From an uncultured Flavobacteriaceae bacterium (lineage in GTDB: Bacteria > Bacteroidota > Bacteroidia > Flavobacteriales > Flavobacteriaceae), in NCBI GenBank assembly GCA_913031655.1, contig CAJWFY010000046.1, positions 1 through 10,838 on the forward strand: a stretch of DNA of 10,838 nt, given 5' to 3'. Both the position numbers and the translations under genes were made by a program. Within the stretch, counting starts at the first letter, position 1; every line of letters begins with the position of its first letter. A model generated the notes under the pieces. The model did no database searches, was not told where the DNA came from, and was given only the letters and a program-made list of their open reading frames with translations. Positions 1 through 8,057 of this stretch are shown here, in pieces.

Positions 1-1
1 A

Positions 2-415
2 GGACCAGCTGGTGGTGATGCTCCTATTTGGTATACCGCTGATCCAAATTCAAGAGCTGATACTGGAGCAGATGATGATACTTGGACTTTCAGTTTAGAA
101 GGAAAAGGGTTTACTCACACTACAAATGGTGGTACTGCAGTTAAAACTGAGTATGCTGGAGATCTTCCAGGTGGAACTGACGATCCTAAGGATGATACAC
201 TTAAAAACTTTGTTTTAGAAGACTATTCAGGCACTTGGAATGTAACAGCCCCAGGCGGTGTTGAGACTATTTCGTTGTCTGGTTATGGATTCTTTTCATT
301 ATACACTGGGACTCATGATTACACTATAGTTTTCCCTACAAGTAACACTATGGAACTTACTACAACTGATGCCAATGGAAGAAAATGGTATTATAAATTA
401 ATTGCCGTAGAATAA
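2..415 (+). CDS. C-terminal part of a probable surface glycan-binding protein (5' end outside window)
   Basis: An open frame enters from the left edge and stops at TAA 413-415, giving 137 visible residues. It has no recognisable catalytic motif. It is rich in Gly, Thr, Asp and aromatic residues (for example DDDTWTFSLEGKGFTHT and GFFSLYTGTHDYTI) and ends in a beta-rich pattern, KWYYKLIAVE. The order of its motifs matches residues about 180-295 of the GH16 protein encoded next: an Asp-rich stretch, a T/YTF strand, GxFxH/T, a GFxxxYxGxHxYTI core, and a final W-Y strand. In flavobacterial laminarin loci a PKD-domain lipoprotein often sits between SusD and the hydrolases, so a glycan-binding lipoprotein on the cell surface is the likely role. 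That role is inferred; the N-terminus, with any lipobox and PKD domain, is not visible. A strong terminator follows at once. Confidence 0.75.
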   Translation, partial: GPAGGDAPIWYTADPNSRADTGADDDTWTFSLEGKGFTHTTNGGTAVKTEYAGDLPGGTDDPKDDTLKNFVLEDYSGTWNVTAPGGVETISLSGYGFFSLYTGTHDYTIVFPTSNTMELTTTDANGRKWYYKLIAVE

Positions 416-429
416 TTTTGTTTAGATTG

Positions 430-470
430 AAAAAACCTGAAGAGAGTAAAATTTCTTCAGGTTTTTTTTT
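430..470 (+). terminator. Rho-independent terminator after the glycan-binding protein gene
   Basis: A perfect 14-bp inverted repeat (AAAAAACCTGAAGA at 430-443 and its complement at 454-467) encloses a 10-nt loop. The stem can extend by a G-U and an A-U pair. The right arm runs into nine consecutive T (462-470). It begins 15 nt after the stop codon at 413-415. The A-run on the left arm could also allow function on the opposite strand, but no minus-strand gene is visible here. Confidence 0.9.
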
Positions 471-588
471 AATTAGATTTTAAAATGATTTTTCAATCAG
501 GTTAGTCTTAATAACTTTATAGAATCTATTATTAAAACTTATGATTAAGTAATTTAATATTATATCAACAAGAATGGTTTATGACTTA

Positions 589-2193
589 ATGAAATCAATA
601 AAGTTATTTTTTTGTATAATTATTTTTATATCATGCTCTGGTGGAATATCAGATGATGGAGTTGGACCTGATCCTGTTGACCCCCCAACTGAAATTATTC
701 CTTCAAGCTTACGTTTATCAATCGATATAACAGGTTCAAACGCTGATAATTCTAATGGAGATGGTTCAGGATTAGTTAAATTCACAGCTACTGCAATTAA
801 TGGAGTTTCATATAGTTTTCGATTTGGAACTGGTGATTCAAAGACTAGTACAGGCTCTGCTGAATACACTTATAAGGAAATTGGCACTAAAACTTACAAT
901 ATTAAGGTGTTGGCCTATTCTTCAACTAATAATTATATTAGTATTGACAAAACAATTACTGTTTATGTTAAGCCTAAATCTGAGCAAACTCTCTTAGAAT
1001 TATTGGCAGGTGACTCTTCAAAAACTTGGAGAATTAATTCTGCACAAGATGCTCATTTTTCAAATGGGGTTCAAGAAAAACGATACTCTACTTATTGGGA
1101 AGCTTATGCCTTTTCAAAATCAAATAAAGGGTTTTATGACGATGAATATACTTTTAATATAAATGGGACCTTCTCTCACAAAACAAATGAAACAGTTTTC
1201 GGAAAAGGCAGTTATTTAAATGATGATTTTGGCACGACTTCTCAAACACCAAATTCAGATGGAGAAATAGAAAACTATCCGCTTAGTAATTATGAGACAA
1301 CATTTTCTACAAAAAAAGAAGATGATCTTGATAAAGTGGAATTAGGCGCCAAAGGTTTTATAGGTTTTTATGTTGGAGAACATAGTTATACTATTGAATG
1401 CTATGATTCAGAAAACATATACTTAAGAACTGTTGATGATCAGGATATTGCTTGGTACGTATGGCTTACAACCAATGCTGTTTCAAGTATTCATCCTAAG
1501 GATCAATTTACTACTAAAGTTTGGTCTGATGAATTTGACTACACGGGTGCTATTGATTCAGACAAATGGGTTCACGAAGTAGGAGATAGCTGGTATAATA
1601 ATGAGGTTCAATCTTACACAAGTAGATTAGATAATTCTAAAGTGGAAGATGGTAAATTAAAAATCATTGCTAAAAAGGAATCTTACAACGGAAATAATTA
1701 CACTTCTGCGAGAATAATTTCTAATACGAAGAAGGACTTTTCTTACGGAAGAATCGATATAAAAGCAAAAATACCAGGAAAAAAAGGTACTTGGCCAGCT
1801 TTATGGTTGTTAGGTTCAAATTTCAAAACTGTTACTTGGCCAGCATGCGGTGAAATAGATATTCTAGAATCGGCCCAATCTAATAATTTTAAAGTTCAAT
1901 CTACAGTTCACCATCCTGATAATTATGGTGCAGGGGATTCTCATATTAGTAACGATTACAACGATATCACAGAAGTATTTCATATTTATTCCCTTGTTTG
2001 GACTAAGCAGGCATTAACATTTTATGTAGATGATAAGCCACATCATTTAGTGGGAAATTCTTGTGCTCTTCCTTTTAATTGGAATCAGTTTATCATTTTA
2101 AACGTTGCTATGGGAGGAACTATGGGAGGTGAAATTGCAGAGGATTTTGACAGGGATATAATGGAAATCGAATATGTAAGAATTTATCAATAG
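589..2193 (+). CDS. GH16 endo-beta-1,3-glucanase (laminarinase), PKD-containing lipoprotein
   Basis: This is a probable surface laminarinase that hydrolyses internal beta-1,3 bonds of laminarin-type glucan. Numbering is from ATG 589 (534 aa). Residues 1-16 form a lipoprotein signal peptide, MKSIKLFF...FISC, with the lipid-bearing Cys at 16. Residues about 40-128 form a PKD/Ig-like domain (YSFRFGTG...YTYKEIGTKTYNIKV). Residues about 134-296 are a beta-rich module resembling the upstream binding protein. Residues about 307-534 are a GH16 jelly roll with the active-site motif GEIDILES; E422 (nucleophile), D424 and E427 (acid/base) match the family pattern ExDxxE. WPALWLLG and WNQFIILNVAMGG are further GH16 signatures. 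ATG 574 is in frame five codons earlier, but it would put VYDL ahead of the basic signal-peptide start, so 589 is preferred. It is first of five co-directional genes, with 28 nt before the next. The exact substrate is inferred. Confidence 0.93.
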   Translation: MKSIKLFFCIIIFISCSGGISDDGVGPDPVDPPTEIIPSSLRLSIDITGSNADNSNGDGSGLVKFTATAINGVSYSFRFGTGDSKTSTGSAEYTYKEIGTKTYNIKVLAYSSTNNYISIDKTITVYVKPKSEQTLLELLAGDSSKTWRINSAQDAHFSNGVQEKRYSTYWEAYAFSKSNKGFYDDEYTFNINGTFSHKTNETVFGKGSYLNDDFGTTSQTPNSDGEIENYPLSNYETTFSTKKEDDLDKVELGAKGFIGFYVGEHSYTIECYDSENIYLRTVDDQDIAWYVWLTTNAVSSIHPKDQFTTKVWSDEFDYTGAIDSDKWVHEVGDSWYNNEVQSYTSRLDNSKVEDGKLKIIAKKESYNGNNYTSARIISNTKKDFSYGRIDIKAKIPGKKGTWPALWLLGSNFKTVTWPACGEIDILESAQSNNFKVQSTVHHPDNYGAGDSHISNDYNDITEVFHIYSLVWTKQALTFYVDDKPHHLVGNSCALPFNWNQFIILNVAMGGTMGGEIAEDFDRDIMEIEYVRIYQ

Positions 2194-2221
2194 AAGAATT
2201 GATTATTTATTAAACTTAAGA

Positions 2222-5200
2222 ATGACTAACAATAAAATATATTTAGGAAATACCGAAGCCCACTTATTAAATCCCGAAGTCAGTGGCGAGTTGGTTGAAA
2301 TAAAAGGAGAAGAATTTTACAAAATTTCTAACGCAAACTCCATGCGTCCTTTTTTTATGAGTATTGTAAGTGATTCCAATCATTGGATGTTTATTTCAAG
2401 TACAGGGTGTTTGTCAGCTGGAAGAATAAATAGTGATTCAGCTCTATTTCCTTATTATACTGACGATAAAATCACAGAATCTGAAGAGATTACAGGAAGT
2501 AAAACTTCCTTGCTTGTTTCAAAAAACAACAAAAAATATCTCTGGGAACCCTTTTCTAGAAAACTAAGTTGTATTTATAAGACAACAACAAATCTTTACA
2601 AAAATTCAATTGGAAATAAAATAATTTTCGAGGAAATCAATCACGATTTAGAGATGAAATTTTCGTATCAATGGAACTCAAGTGATCAATATGGCTTTGT
2701 TAGAAAATCTAATTTAACAAACAACGGTTCATCTGATGTTCAGTTAGATTTACTAGATGGAATACAAAATATTATTCCCAGCGGGGTTAATGAAGAGCTA
2801 CAAAACAGATCTAGTAATCTAGTTGACGCTTACAAAAAGTGTGAGCTTGAAACTGATTCAGGATTAGCTATATACTCTTTAAGCGCAATTATAGTTGATA
2901 AGGCAGAACCCAGTGAGGCTTTAAAAGCTAATACTGTATGGTCTTGTGGTATAGAAAACCCTAGATATTTACTTTCTTCTTTGCAAATTGAAAATTTTAG
3001 GCAAGGAGGTGAATTAACCCAAGAAGATAATATTAGAGCCGAAAAAGGAGCTTATTTTATTACTACAAACTTAAAACTTTCCAGCAATAAGTCTAAAAAC
3101 TGGATGATAGTAGCTAACGTAAACCAAACGAATTCTGACATAATTCGTATAAAACAGCTCATAAAAAATAGTTCAAGTTCATCGACTGATATTGAAAATG
3201 ATATTCAAGCTGGATCAAAAAAGTTAATACAAATAGTAGGATCCTGCGACGGAATTCAAAAGACAGATGATACGCTTAGAAATATTCGTCATTTTTCTAA
3301 TACCATGTTTAACTTAATGCGTGGAGGAATATTTGATAATAATTATCAAATAGAAAAATTAGACTTCATTGCTTATATATCTAAGGCCAATAAAAAAGTA
3401 TACAGCGATAATATTGAAATATTAAATTCTCTCCCTCATTTGTTTTCTTTAGATAATTTGAAGCTTATTTATGAAAATAATGATGATACAGATTTTGAAC
3501 GCTTATGCTTTGAATATTTACCTTTAAAATTTAGTAGACGACATGGAGATCCAAGTCGACCATGGAATAAATTTTCTATAAATACAAAGAGCGAAGAAGA
3601 TGGATCTAAAGTTCTAGATTATCAAGGAAATTGGAGGGATATATTTCAAAACTGGGAATCATTAGTGCATTCTTATCCAGAGTTTATTGATGGAATGATT
3701 CATAAATTTTTAAATGCTACAACATTTGAAGGGTACAATCCTTATAGAGTTACTAAAGATGGTTTTGATTGGGAAACAGTAGAGCCAGATAATCCTTGGG
3801 CTTATATTGGCTATTGGGGAGACCATCAAATTATATATCTTCTTAAATTTTTAGAACTTATTGAAGATTATTATCCAGAAAAACTATTAAAGTACTTTTC
3901 AAAAAATGTGTTTGTGTATGCTAATGTTCCTTATAAAATAAAAAGTTATAATGATATTTTAGTAGATTCTAAAAATACTATTGATTTTGATCATGAAAAC
4001 GAAAAGAAAATTCAAGATAACAGGATAAAAATTGGAGTAGATGGAGCTCTTTTACAAAGCCCAAATAATGATATTTATAAAGTAAATTTTATTGAAAAGA
4101 TTCTAGCAACTGTTTTATCAAAAATTTCAAATTTCGTTCCTGAAGGAGGTATATGGATGAATACTCAGAGACCTGAGTGGAATGATGCTAATAATGCTTT
4201 AGTTGGAAATGGAGTTTCAATGGTAACGCTTTATTATTTGAGAAGGTTTTTAAACTTTTTTGATAAAATTCTTGACGAAAGTAAGGTTGACAAGGTCAAT
4301 ATTTCTTTAGAGTTATTTGATTTCTATAATGAAATTCACAAGGCATTTCAAAACAATAAACATTTACTCTCAAAGGATATTTCTGATATTGATCGTAAAG
4401 TCATATTAGATCTTCTTGGAAAGTCAGGAAGTGTCTATAGAAATGTTATATATAATCATGGGTTTTCATCAAATAAACAAAGTTTATCAATAAAAAAATT
4501 AAGAAGTTTTATTGAAACTTCCTTGGCATACTTAGATCACACTATTTCGGCTAATAAAAGAAAAGATAACCTATACCATGCTTACAATTTAATGTCGATA
4601 AAAGGAAATGATAAGGTTATTATTTCAAATTTACCAGAAATGTTAGAAGGCCAAGTAGCAATATTAAGCTCAGGATATCTTTCAGCAACAGAAAGTTTAA
4701 AAGTATTGGACAGTCTAAAGCAAAGCAAGTTGTTTAGAGGTGATCAATCTAGTTACATTTTGTACCCTAATAAAGACTTAGGACGTTTTATTGAAAAAAA
4801 TAACATTTCTAAAGAAAATGTTCTAAAGTCAATTTTATTACAAAAGTTGATTGAAGATGGCAATTATCAAATTGTCAATAAAGATTTATTGGGAGGATAC
4901 CATTTTAACGAAAACTTCAATAACGCAAACTGTTTAAAAAAAGCTTTAAAAATTCTTCCCAAGCAGTACAACAGTCTTGTAAAAAATGAAATGTCAGAAA
5001 TTCTTCAAATTTTTGAAGAAGTATTTGATCATAAATCATTTACAGGAAGATCAGGAACGTTTTTTGGATATGAAGGTCTTGGCTCTATTTATTGGCATAT
5101 GGTTTCAAAGCTTTTATTAGCAGTATTTGAAGTCATTAAGTCAGCTAATCAGCAAAATGATGATAAAGTGATAGTTGATAAGTTAATTGATCATTATTTT

Positions 5201-5695
5201 GAAATAAATGAAGGAATTGGGGTTAAAAAATCTCCTAAGTTATACGGGGCTTTTCCAACAGACCCTTATTCGCATACACCAGAAGGAAAGGGCGCACAGC
5301 AGCCTGGAATGACAGGTCAGGTAAAAGAGGACTTATTAAGTAGGTTTGGAGAACTGGGTATTCAAATTGACAAGGGCATCCTTTGCTTTAACTCTGAAAT
5401 TTTAAAAAATGATGAGTTTCTAAAAAAGGATCAAATATTCAATTATATAACTCTTGACAAAAAAAGTAGTTCAATTAAGCTATGTAAAAACTCTATAGGA
5501 TTTACATATTGTCAAGTTCCAATTATATACCAAAAATCAAATGTTTCAAAAGCGATTGTTTATTTAAACAGTGGAAAAACTATTGAATTCATGAGCAATA
5601 AACTAGATAAAAAAATTAGTTTATCAATTTTTAAAAGAACTAACGAAGTTAGCAAGGTTGTGGTGTTTATTTTAAAAAATAATTTCCAAACATAA
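2222..5695 (+). CDS. Cytosolic beta-1,3-glucan phosphorylase, GH149/GH161-like
   Basis: This is a probable inverting phosphorylase that uses phosphate to release glucose 1-phosphate from beta-1,3-gluco-oligosaccharides. The 1157-residue protein has no signal peptide or membrane segment, so it should act in the cytoplasm. It has the large build of GH149/GH161 enzymes, relatives of the GH94 cellobiose phosphorylases: an N-terminal beta-sandwich part, then a helical (alpha/alpha)6 barrel. Visible motifs are RRHGDPSRPWN (439-449), YWGDHQ (531-536), PEWNDANNAL with D655 as candidate general acid by analogy with the GH94 DWND motif, GRSGTFFGYEGLGS (942-955), and DPYSHTP followed by GAQQPGMTGQVKED (1014-1037), a probable phosphate or substrate loop. 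Start ATG 2222 lies 28 nt after the GH16 stop, with no Shine-Dalgarno. Its place among GH16, GH17 and a sugar symporter supports beta-1,3-glucan as substrate. GH149 is favoured over GH161 from recall of the family's occurrence in such loci, which no alignment has confirmed. Confidence 0.82.
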   Translation: MTNNKIYLGNTEAHLLNPEVSGELVEIKGEEFYKISNANSMRPFFMSIVSDSNHWMFISSTGCLSAGRINSDSALFPYYTDDKITESEEITGSKTSLLVSKNNKKYLWEPFSRKLSCIYKTTTNLYKNSIGNKIIFEEINHDLEMKFSYQWNSSDQYGFVRKSNLTNNGSSDVQLDLLDGIQNIIPSGVNEELQNRSSNLVDAYKKCELETDSGLAIYSLSAIIVDKAEPSEALKANTVWSCGIENPRYLLSSLQIENFRQGGELTQEDNIRAEKGAYFITTNLKLSSNKSKNWMIVANVNQTNSDIIRIKQLIKNSSSSSTDIENDIQAGSKKLIQIVGSCDGIQKTDDTLRNIRHFSNTMFNLMRGGIFDNNYQIEKLDFIAYISKANKKVYSDNIEILNSLPHLFSLDNLKLIYENNDDTDFERLCFEYLPLKFSRRHGDPSRPWNKFSINTKSEEDGSKVLDYQGNWRDIFQNWESLVHSYPEFIDGMIHKFLNATTFEGYNPYRVTKDGFDWETVEPDNPWAYIGYWGDHQIIYLLKFLELIEDYYPEKLLKYFSKNVFVYANVPYKIKSYNDILVDSKNTIDFDHENEKKIQDNRIKIGVDGALLQSPNNDIYKVNFIEKILATVLSKISNFVPEGGIWMNTQRPEWNDANNALVGNGVSMVTLYYLRRFLNFFDKILDESKVDKVNISLELFDFYNEIHKAFQNNKHLLSKDISDIDRKVILDLLGKSGSVYRNVIYNHGFSSNKQSLSIKKLRSFIETSLAYLDHTISANKRKDNLYHAYNLMSIKGNDKVIISNLPEMLEGQVAILSSGYLSATESLKVLDSLKQSKLFRGDQSSYILYPNKDLGRFIEKNNISKENVLKSILLQKLIEDGNYQIVNKDLLGGYHFNENFNNANCLKKALKILPKQYNSLVKNEMSEILQIFEEVFDHKSFTGRSGTFFGYEGLGSIYWHMVSKLLLAVFEVIKSANQQNDDKVIVDKLIDHYFEINEGIGVKKSPKLYGAFPTDPYSHTPEGKGAQQPGMTGQVKEDLLSRFGELGIQIDKGILCFNSEILKNDEFLKKDQIFNYITLDKKSSSIKLCKNSIGFTYCQVPIIYQKSNVSKAIVYLNSGKTIEFMSNKLDKKISLSIFKRTNEVSKVVVFILKNNFQT

Positions 5696-5706
5696 TAGAG
5701 TTAATT

Positions 5707-6999
5707 ATGAAAAATCTATTAAGATATAATGTTGTGTTACTATTGTTAATCAGTATTTTAATTTCTTCTTGTGAAAACAAAAAAGAATTAAGTATTAGGG
5801 ATAAATCAGCATCTGAAATCTTAGGAAATCCAAATTATTTGGCAATTTCGTACGGTGGTTACAGAAATACAACTCGTGATATTCAACCTACAATTCCAGA
5901 GTTAAAAGAGGATCTTAAAATTCTATCTGCTATGGGAGTGAAAATTTTAAGAACTTATAATTTACAATTAGAACAAGCTCCAAATATTTTAAAAGCAATT
6001 AGAGAACTGAAAACTGAAGATTTATCTTTTGAAATGTATGTTAAATTGGGTGCTTGGATTGATTGTGAAAATGCATGGACCTCAAATCCAAATCATGATA
6101 AAGAAGATGAATCTGCTAATTCAATTGAAATTCAAAAAGCAATAAATTTAGCAAATTTATACCCTGATATTGTAAAAATTATTGCTGTAGGAAATGAAGC
6201 TATGGTTCATTGGGCATCGAGTTATTATGTTCAGCCTACAGTTATTTTAAAATGGGTAAATCATTTACAAAATTTAAAAAATCAAAATAAACTTTCTAAA
6301 ACCCTTTGGATAACAAGCTCAGATAATTTTGCATCCTGGGGAGGAGGAGATTCTTCTTATCACTCAAAAAGTTTGAAAGCCCTTATTGATGCAGTAGATT
6401 ATATTTCAATGCATACATATGCCTTTCATGACACTCATTACAACTCAGATTTTTGGGAATTAAGTGAAAGTAATAAAGCTCAATTTTCAGAAATGGCTTT
6501 AATAGAAAAATCTATGGAAAATGTTTACTCTCATTCTGTTTCACAGTATAATAGTGTTAAGAATTATATAAATAGTCTTGGGATCAAAAAACCAATCCAT
6601 ATTGGAGAATTAGGTTGGGCTACTGTATCTAGTGGTTTTTATGGTAAAAAAGGATCTCATGCAGCTGATGAGTTAAAGCAAGCAATTTATTTTAAGCAAA
6701 TGCGAGAATGGACTAACTCAGAAGAAATTTCTTGTTTTTATTTTGAAGCATTTGATGAACCATGGAAAGATCCAACAGGAAACTCAAATGGTTCTGAAAA
6801 TCATTTCGGCTTATTTACTGTTGAAGGAAAAGCAAAATATGCTCTTTGGGATAGCGTAGACAATGGAGTTTTTAAAGGATTAACAAGAAATGGAAATTTA
6901 ATCGAAAAAACATACAATGGTAGTCGAAAAAATTTATTGAAAGATGTGTTAATTCCTAAGTTAATTAAATCAAAATTAGAGATAAGTGAAAATAATTAA
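5707..6999 (+). CDS. GH17 beta-1,3-glucanase lipoprotein
   Basis: This probable beta-1,3-glucan hydrolase acts on laminarin or its oligosaccharides. The 430-residue protein starts with a lipoprotein signal, MKNLLRYNVVLLLLISILISSC, with the lipidated Cys at 22, so it is membrane-anchored outside the cytoplasm. The rest is a (beta/alpha)8 barrel of clan GH-A. AISYGGYR near residue 50 and LKILSAMGVKILRTYN are early barrel strands. E164 in AVGNEAMVHW is the likely acid/base and E301 in IGELGWAT the likely nucleophile. CFYFEAFDEPWK and HFGLFTVEGKAKYALW are typical of bacterial GH17 proteins. It follows the phosphorylase by 11 nt, and its last 14 nt overlap the next gene, so all three are probably on one transcript. 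Whether it is endo-acting, exo-acting or a transglycosylase cannot be read from sequence. Inner-leaflet versus surface display is also unresolved. Confidence 0.92.
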   Translation: MKNLLRYNVVLLLLISILISSCENKKELSIRDKSASEILGNPNYLAISYGGYRNTTRDIQPTIPELKEDLKILSAMGVKILRTYNLQLEQAPNILKAIRELKTEDLSFEMYVKLGAWIDCENAWTSNPNHDKEDESANSIEIQKAINLANLYPDIVKIIAVGNEAMVHWASSYYVQPTVILKWVNHLQNLKNQNKLSKTLWITSSDNFASWGGGDSSYHSKSLKALIDAVDYISMHTYAFHDTHYNSDFWELSESNKAQFSEMALIEKSMENVYSHSVSQYNSVKNYINSLGIKKPIHIGELGWATVSSGFYGKKGSHAADELKQAIYFKQMREWTNSEEISCFYFEAFDEPWKDPTGNSNGSENHFGLFTVEGKAKYALWDSVDNGVFKGLTRNGNLIEKTYNGSRKNLLKDVLIPKLIKSKLEISENN

Positions 7000-7993
7000 C
7001 ATAATAATAGCATTTGTTTCATTTATATCTGTTGAATCAACAAGTTATAATAATTATGAAATTGACGTAGTAACAACATTTAAAAGACAGCTATTGTTGA
7101 ATAATATCCCTTACTTCATAAAAGGAGTTTGTTATCATCCAGTTCCTAAAGGAAGCACCAAAAGAAGCTTTAGTAGTATTGATCAAGATCTGAGTTTAAT
7201 GAAAGAGGCAGGGATTAACACCATAAGAGTTTACGAACCAATTGATCAAATCGAAGTTTTAAATAAAATTGAACAAGCTGGTATTAAAGTGATTATTAGT
7301 TTTGGGTTTAATCAAAATGGTTATTATGATATTTTATCTGGAACTTTTATTGACTATATAAACAAGTTTAAAAATCATAATGCTATTTTATTTTGGGAAT
7401 TAGGTAATGAATATAACTATCATCCAGAATGGTTTGATGGGGATGTTAACAACTGGTATGATGCTCTTAATAAATCTGCACTTTTAATTAAAGATAATGA
7501 TAAAAATCATCCTGTAGCTACAGCACATGGAGAATTGCCCGATTCAGAAGCTTTAAGTTCTAATACCAATATTGACATTTGGGGATTAAATGTTTATAGG
7601 TGGGATGACCCCTCCTCAATTTTTAAACAATGGGAATTAGTAAGCGATAAGCCAGTCTATCTTTCAGAAGCAGGAAGCGATAGTTATATGACAATTGAAA
7701 AAAATGGTTATTTAATAGGTGAAAATCAAAAAGCACAAGCTGATGCAAATTCTAAAATAATTGATGCTGTGTTTCAAAATTCTGAGATTGTTTCTGGACT
7801 GTTTGTTTTTTCATTTTTAGACGGATTATGGAAAGCAGGAAACCCAGAAAAACAAGATATAGGTGGGTGGGCTCCAAATAGTATGGGAGTTCCCTATGAC
7901 GGAGCGCCAAATGAAGAGTTTTGGGGGATTATAGACATAGATAGAAATAAAAAAGAAACATTTAATGTTTTGAAAGACAAGTTTAACAGATAG
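6986..7993 (+). CDS. Secreted clan GH-A TIM-barrel glycosidase, family uncertain (GH2-C-like)
   Basis: This is a probable retaining beta-glycosidase working on glucan oligosaccharides. The 335-residue protein is a single (beta/alpha)8 barrel. IPYFIKGVCYHP near residue 45 resembles the first strand of GH2 C-terminal barrels and of GH72-type enzymes. MKEAGINTIRVYEP is strand two. E142 in WELGNEYNY is the likely acid/base and E228 in YLSEAGSDSY the likely nucleophile. FSFLDGLWKAG forms the last strands. It lacks the GH2 sugar-binding and Ig domains. The start is GTG 6986, directly preceded by an in-frame TAA (6983-6985), so no earlier start is possible; the next in-frame Met is within the barrel. 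The N-terminus (MKIINIIIAFVSFISVES) looks like a weak Sec signal without a lipobox Cys, suggesting a soluble periplasmic enzyme. The 14-nt overlap with the GH17 gene points to coupled translation. GH158 or another small GH-A family is possible. Confidence 0.8.
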   Translation: MKIINIIIAFVSFISVESTSYNNYEIDVVTTFKRQLLLNNIPYFIKGVCYHPVPKGSTKRSFSSIDQDLSLMKEAGINTIRVYEPIDQIEVLNKIEQAGIKVIISFGFNQNGYYDILSGTFIDYINKFKNHNAILFWELGNEYNYHPEWFDGDVNNWYDALNKSALLIKDNDKNHPVATAHGELPDSEALSSNTNIDIWGLNVYRWDDPSSIFKQWELVSDKPVYLSEAGSDSYMTIEKNGYLIGENQKAQADANSKIIDAVFQNSEIVSGLFVFSFLDGLWKAGNPEKQDIGGWAPNSMGVPYDGAPNEEFWGIIDIDRNKKETFNVLKDKFNR

Positions 7994-8057
7994 TATTATA
8001 AAAAATAGTAATAAATCCTCAATCTATAAAAATGGTTGTTATACAAACTAATAAAAT

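Noticed and set aside
489..519. Possible Bacteroidota promoter (TAACTTTA at 512-519 as a -7 element)
   Set aside because: It differs from TAnnTTTG at the last base and has no TTTG-like -33 element at the right distance; too weak to annotate.
574..588. ATG 574 as start of the GH16 lipoprotein
   Set aside because: It adds MVYDL before a standard signal peptide start (MKSIKLFF); ATG 589 is more natural, though no Shine-Dalgarno decides between them.
579..869. Minus-strand ORF of 96 codons opposite the GH16 gene
   Set aside because: It lies wholly inside the signal/PKD coding region of a well-supported gene, and its protein is low in recognisable motifs.
800..997. Plus-strand 65-codon ORF in another frame of the GH16 gene
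   Set aside because: It overlaps the PKD domain coding sequence entirely and has no family signal; it is a frame shadow.
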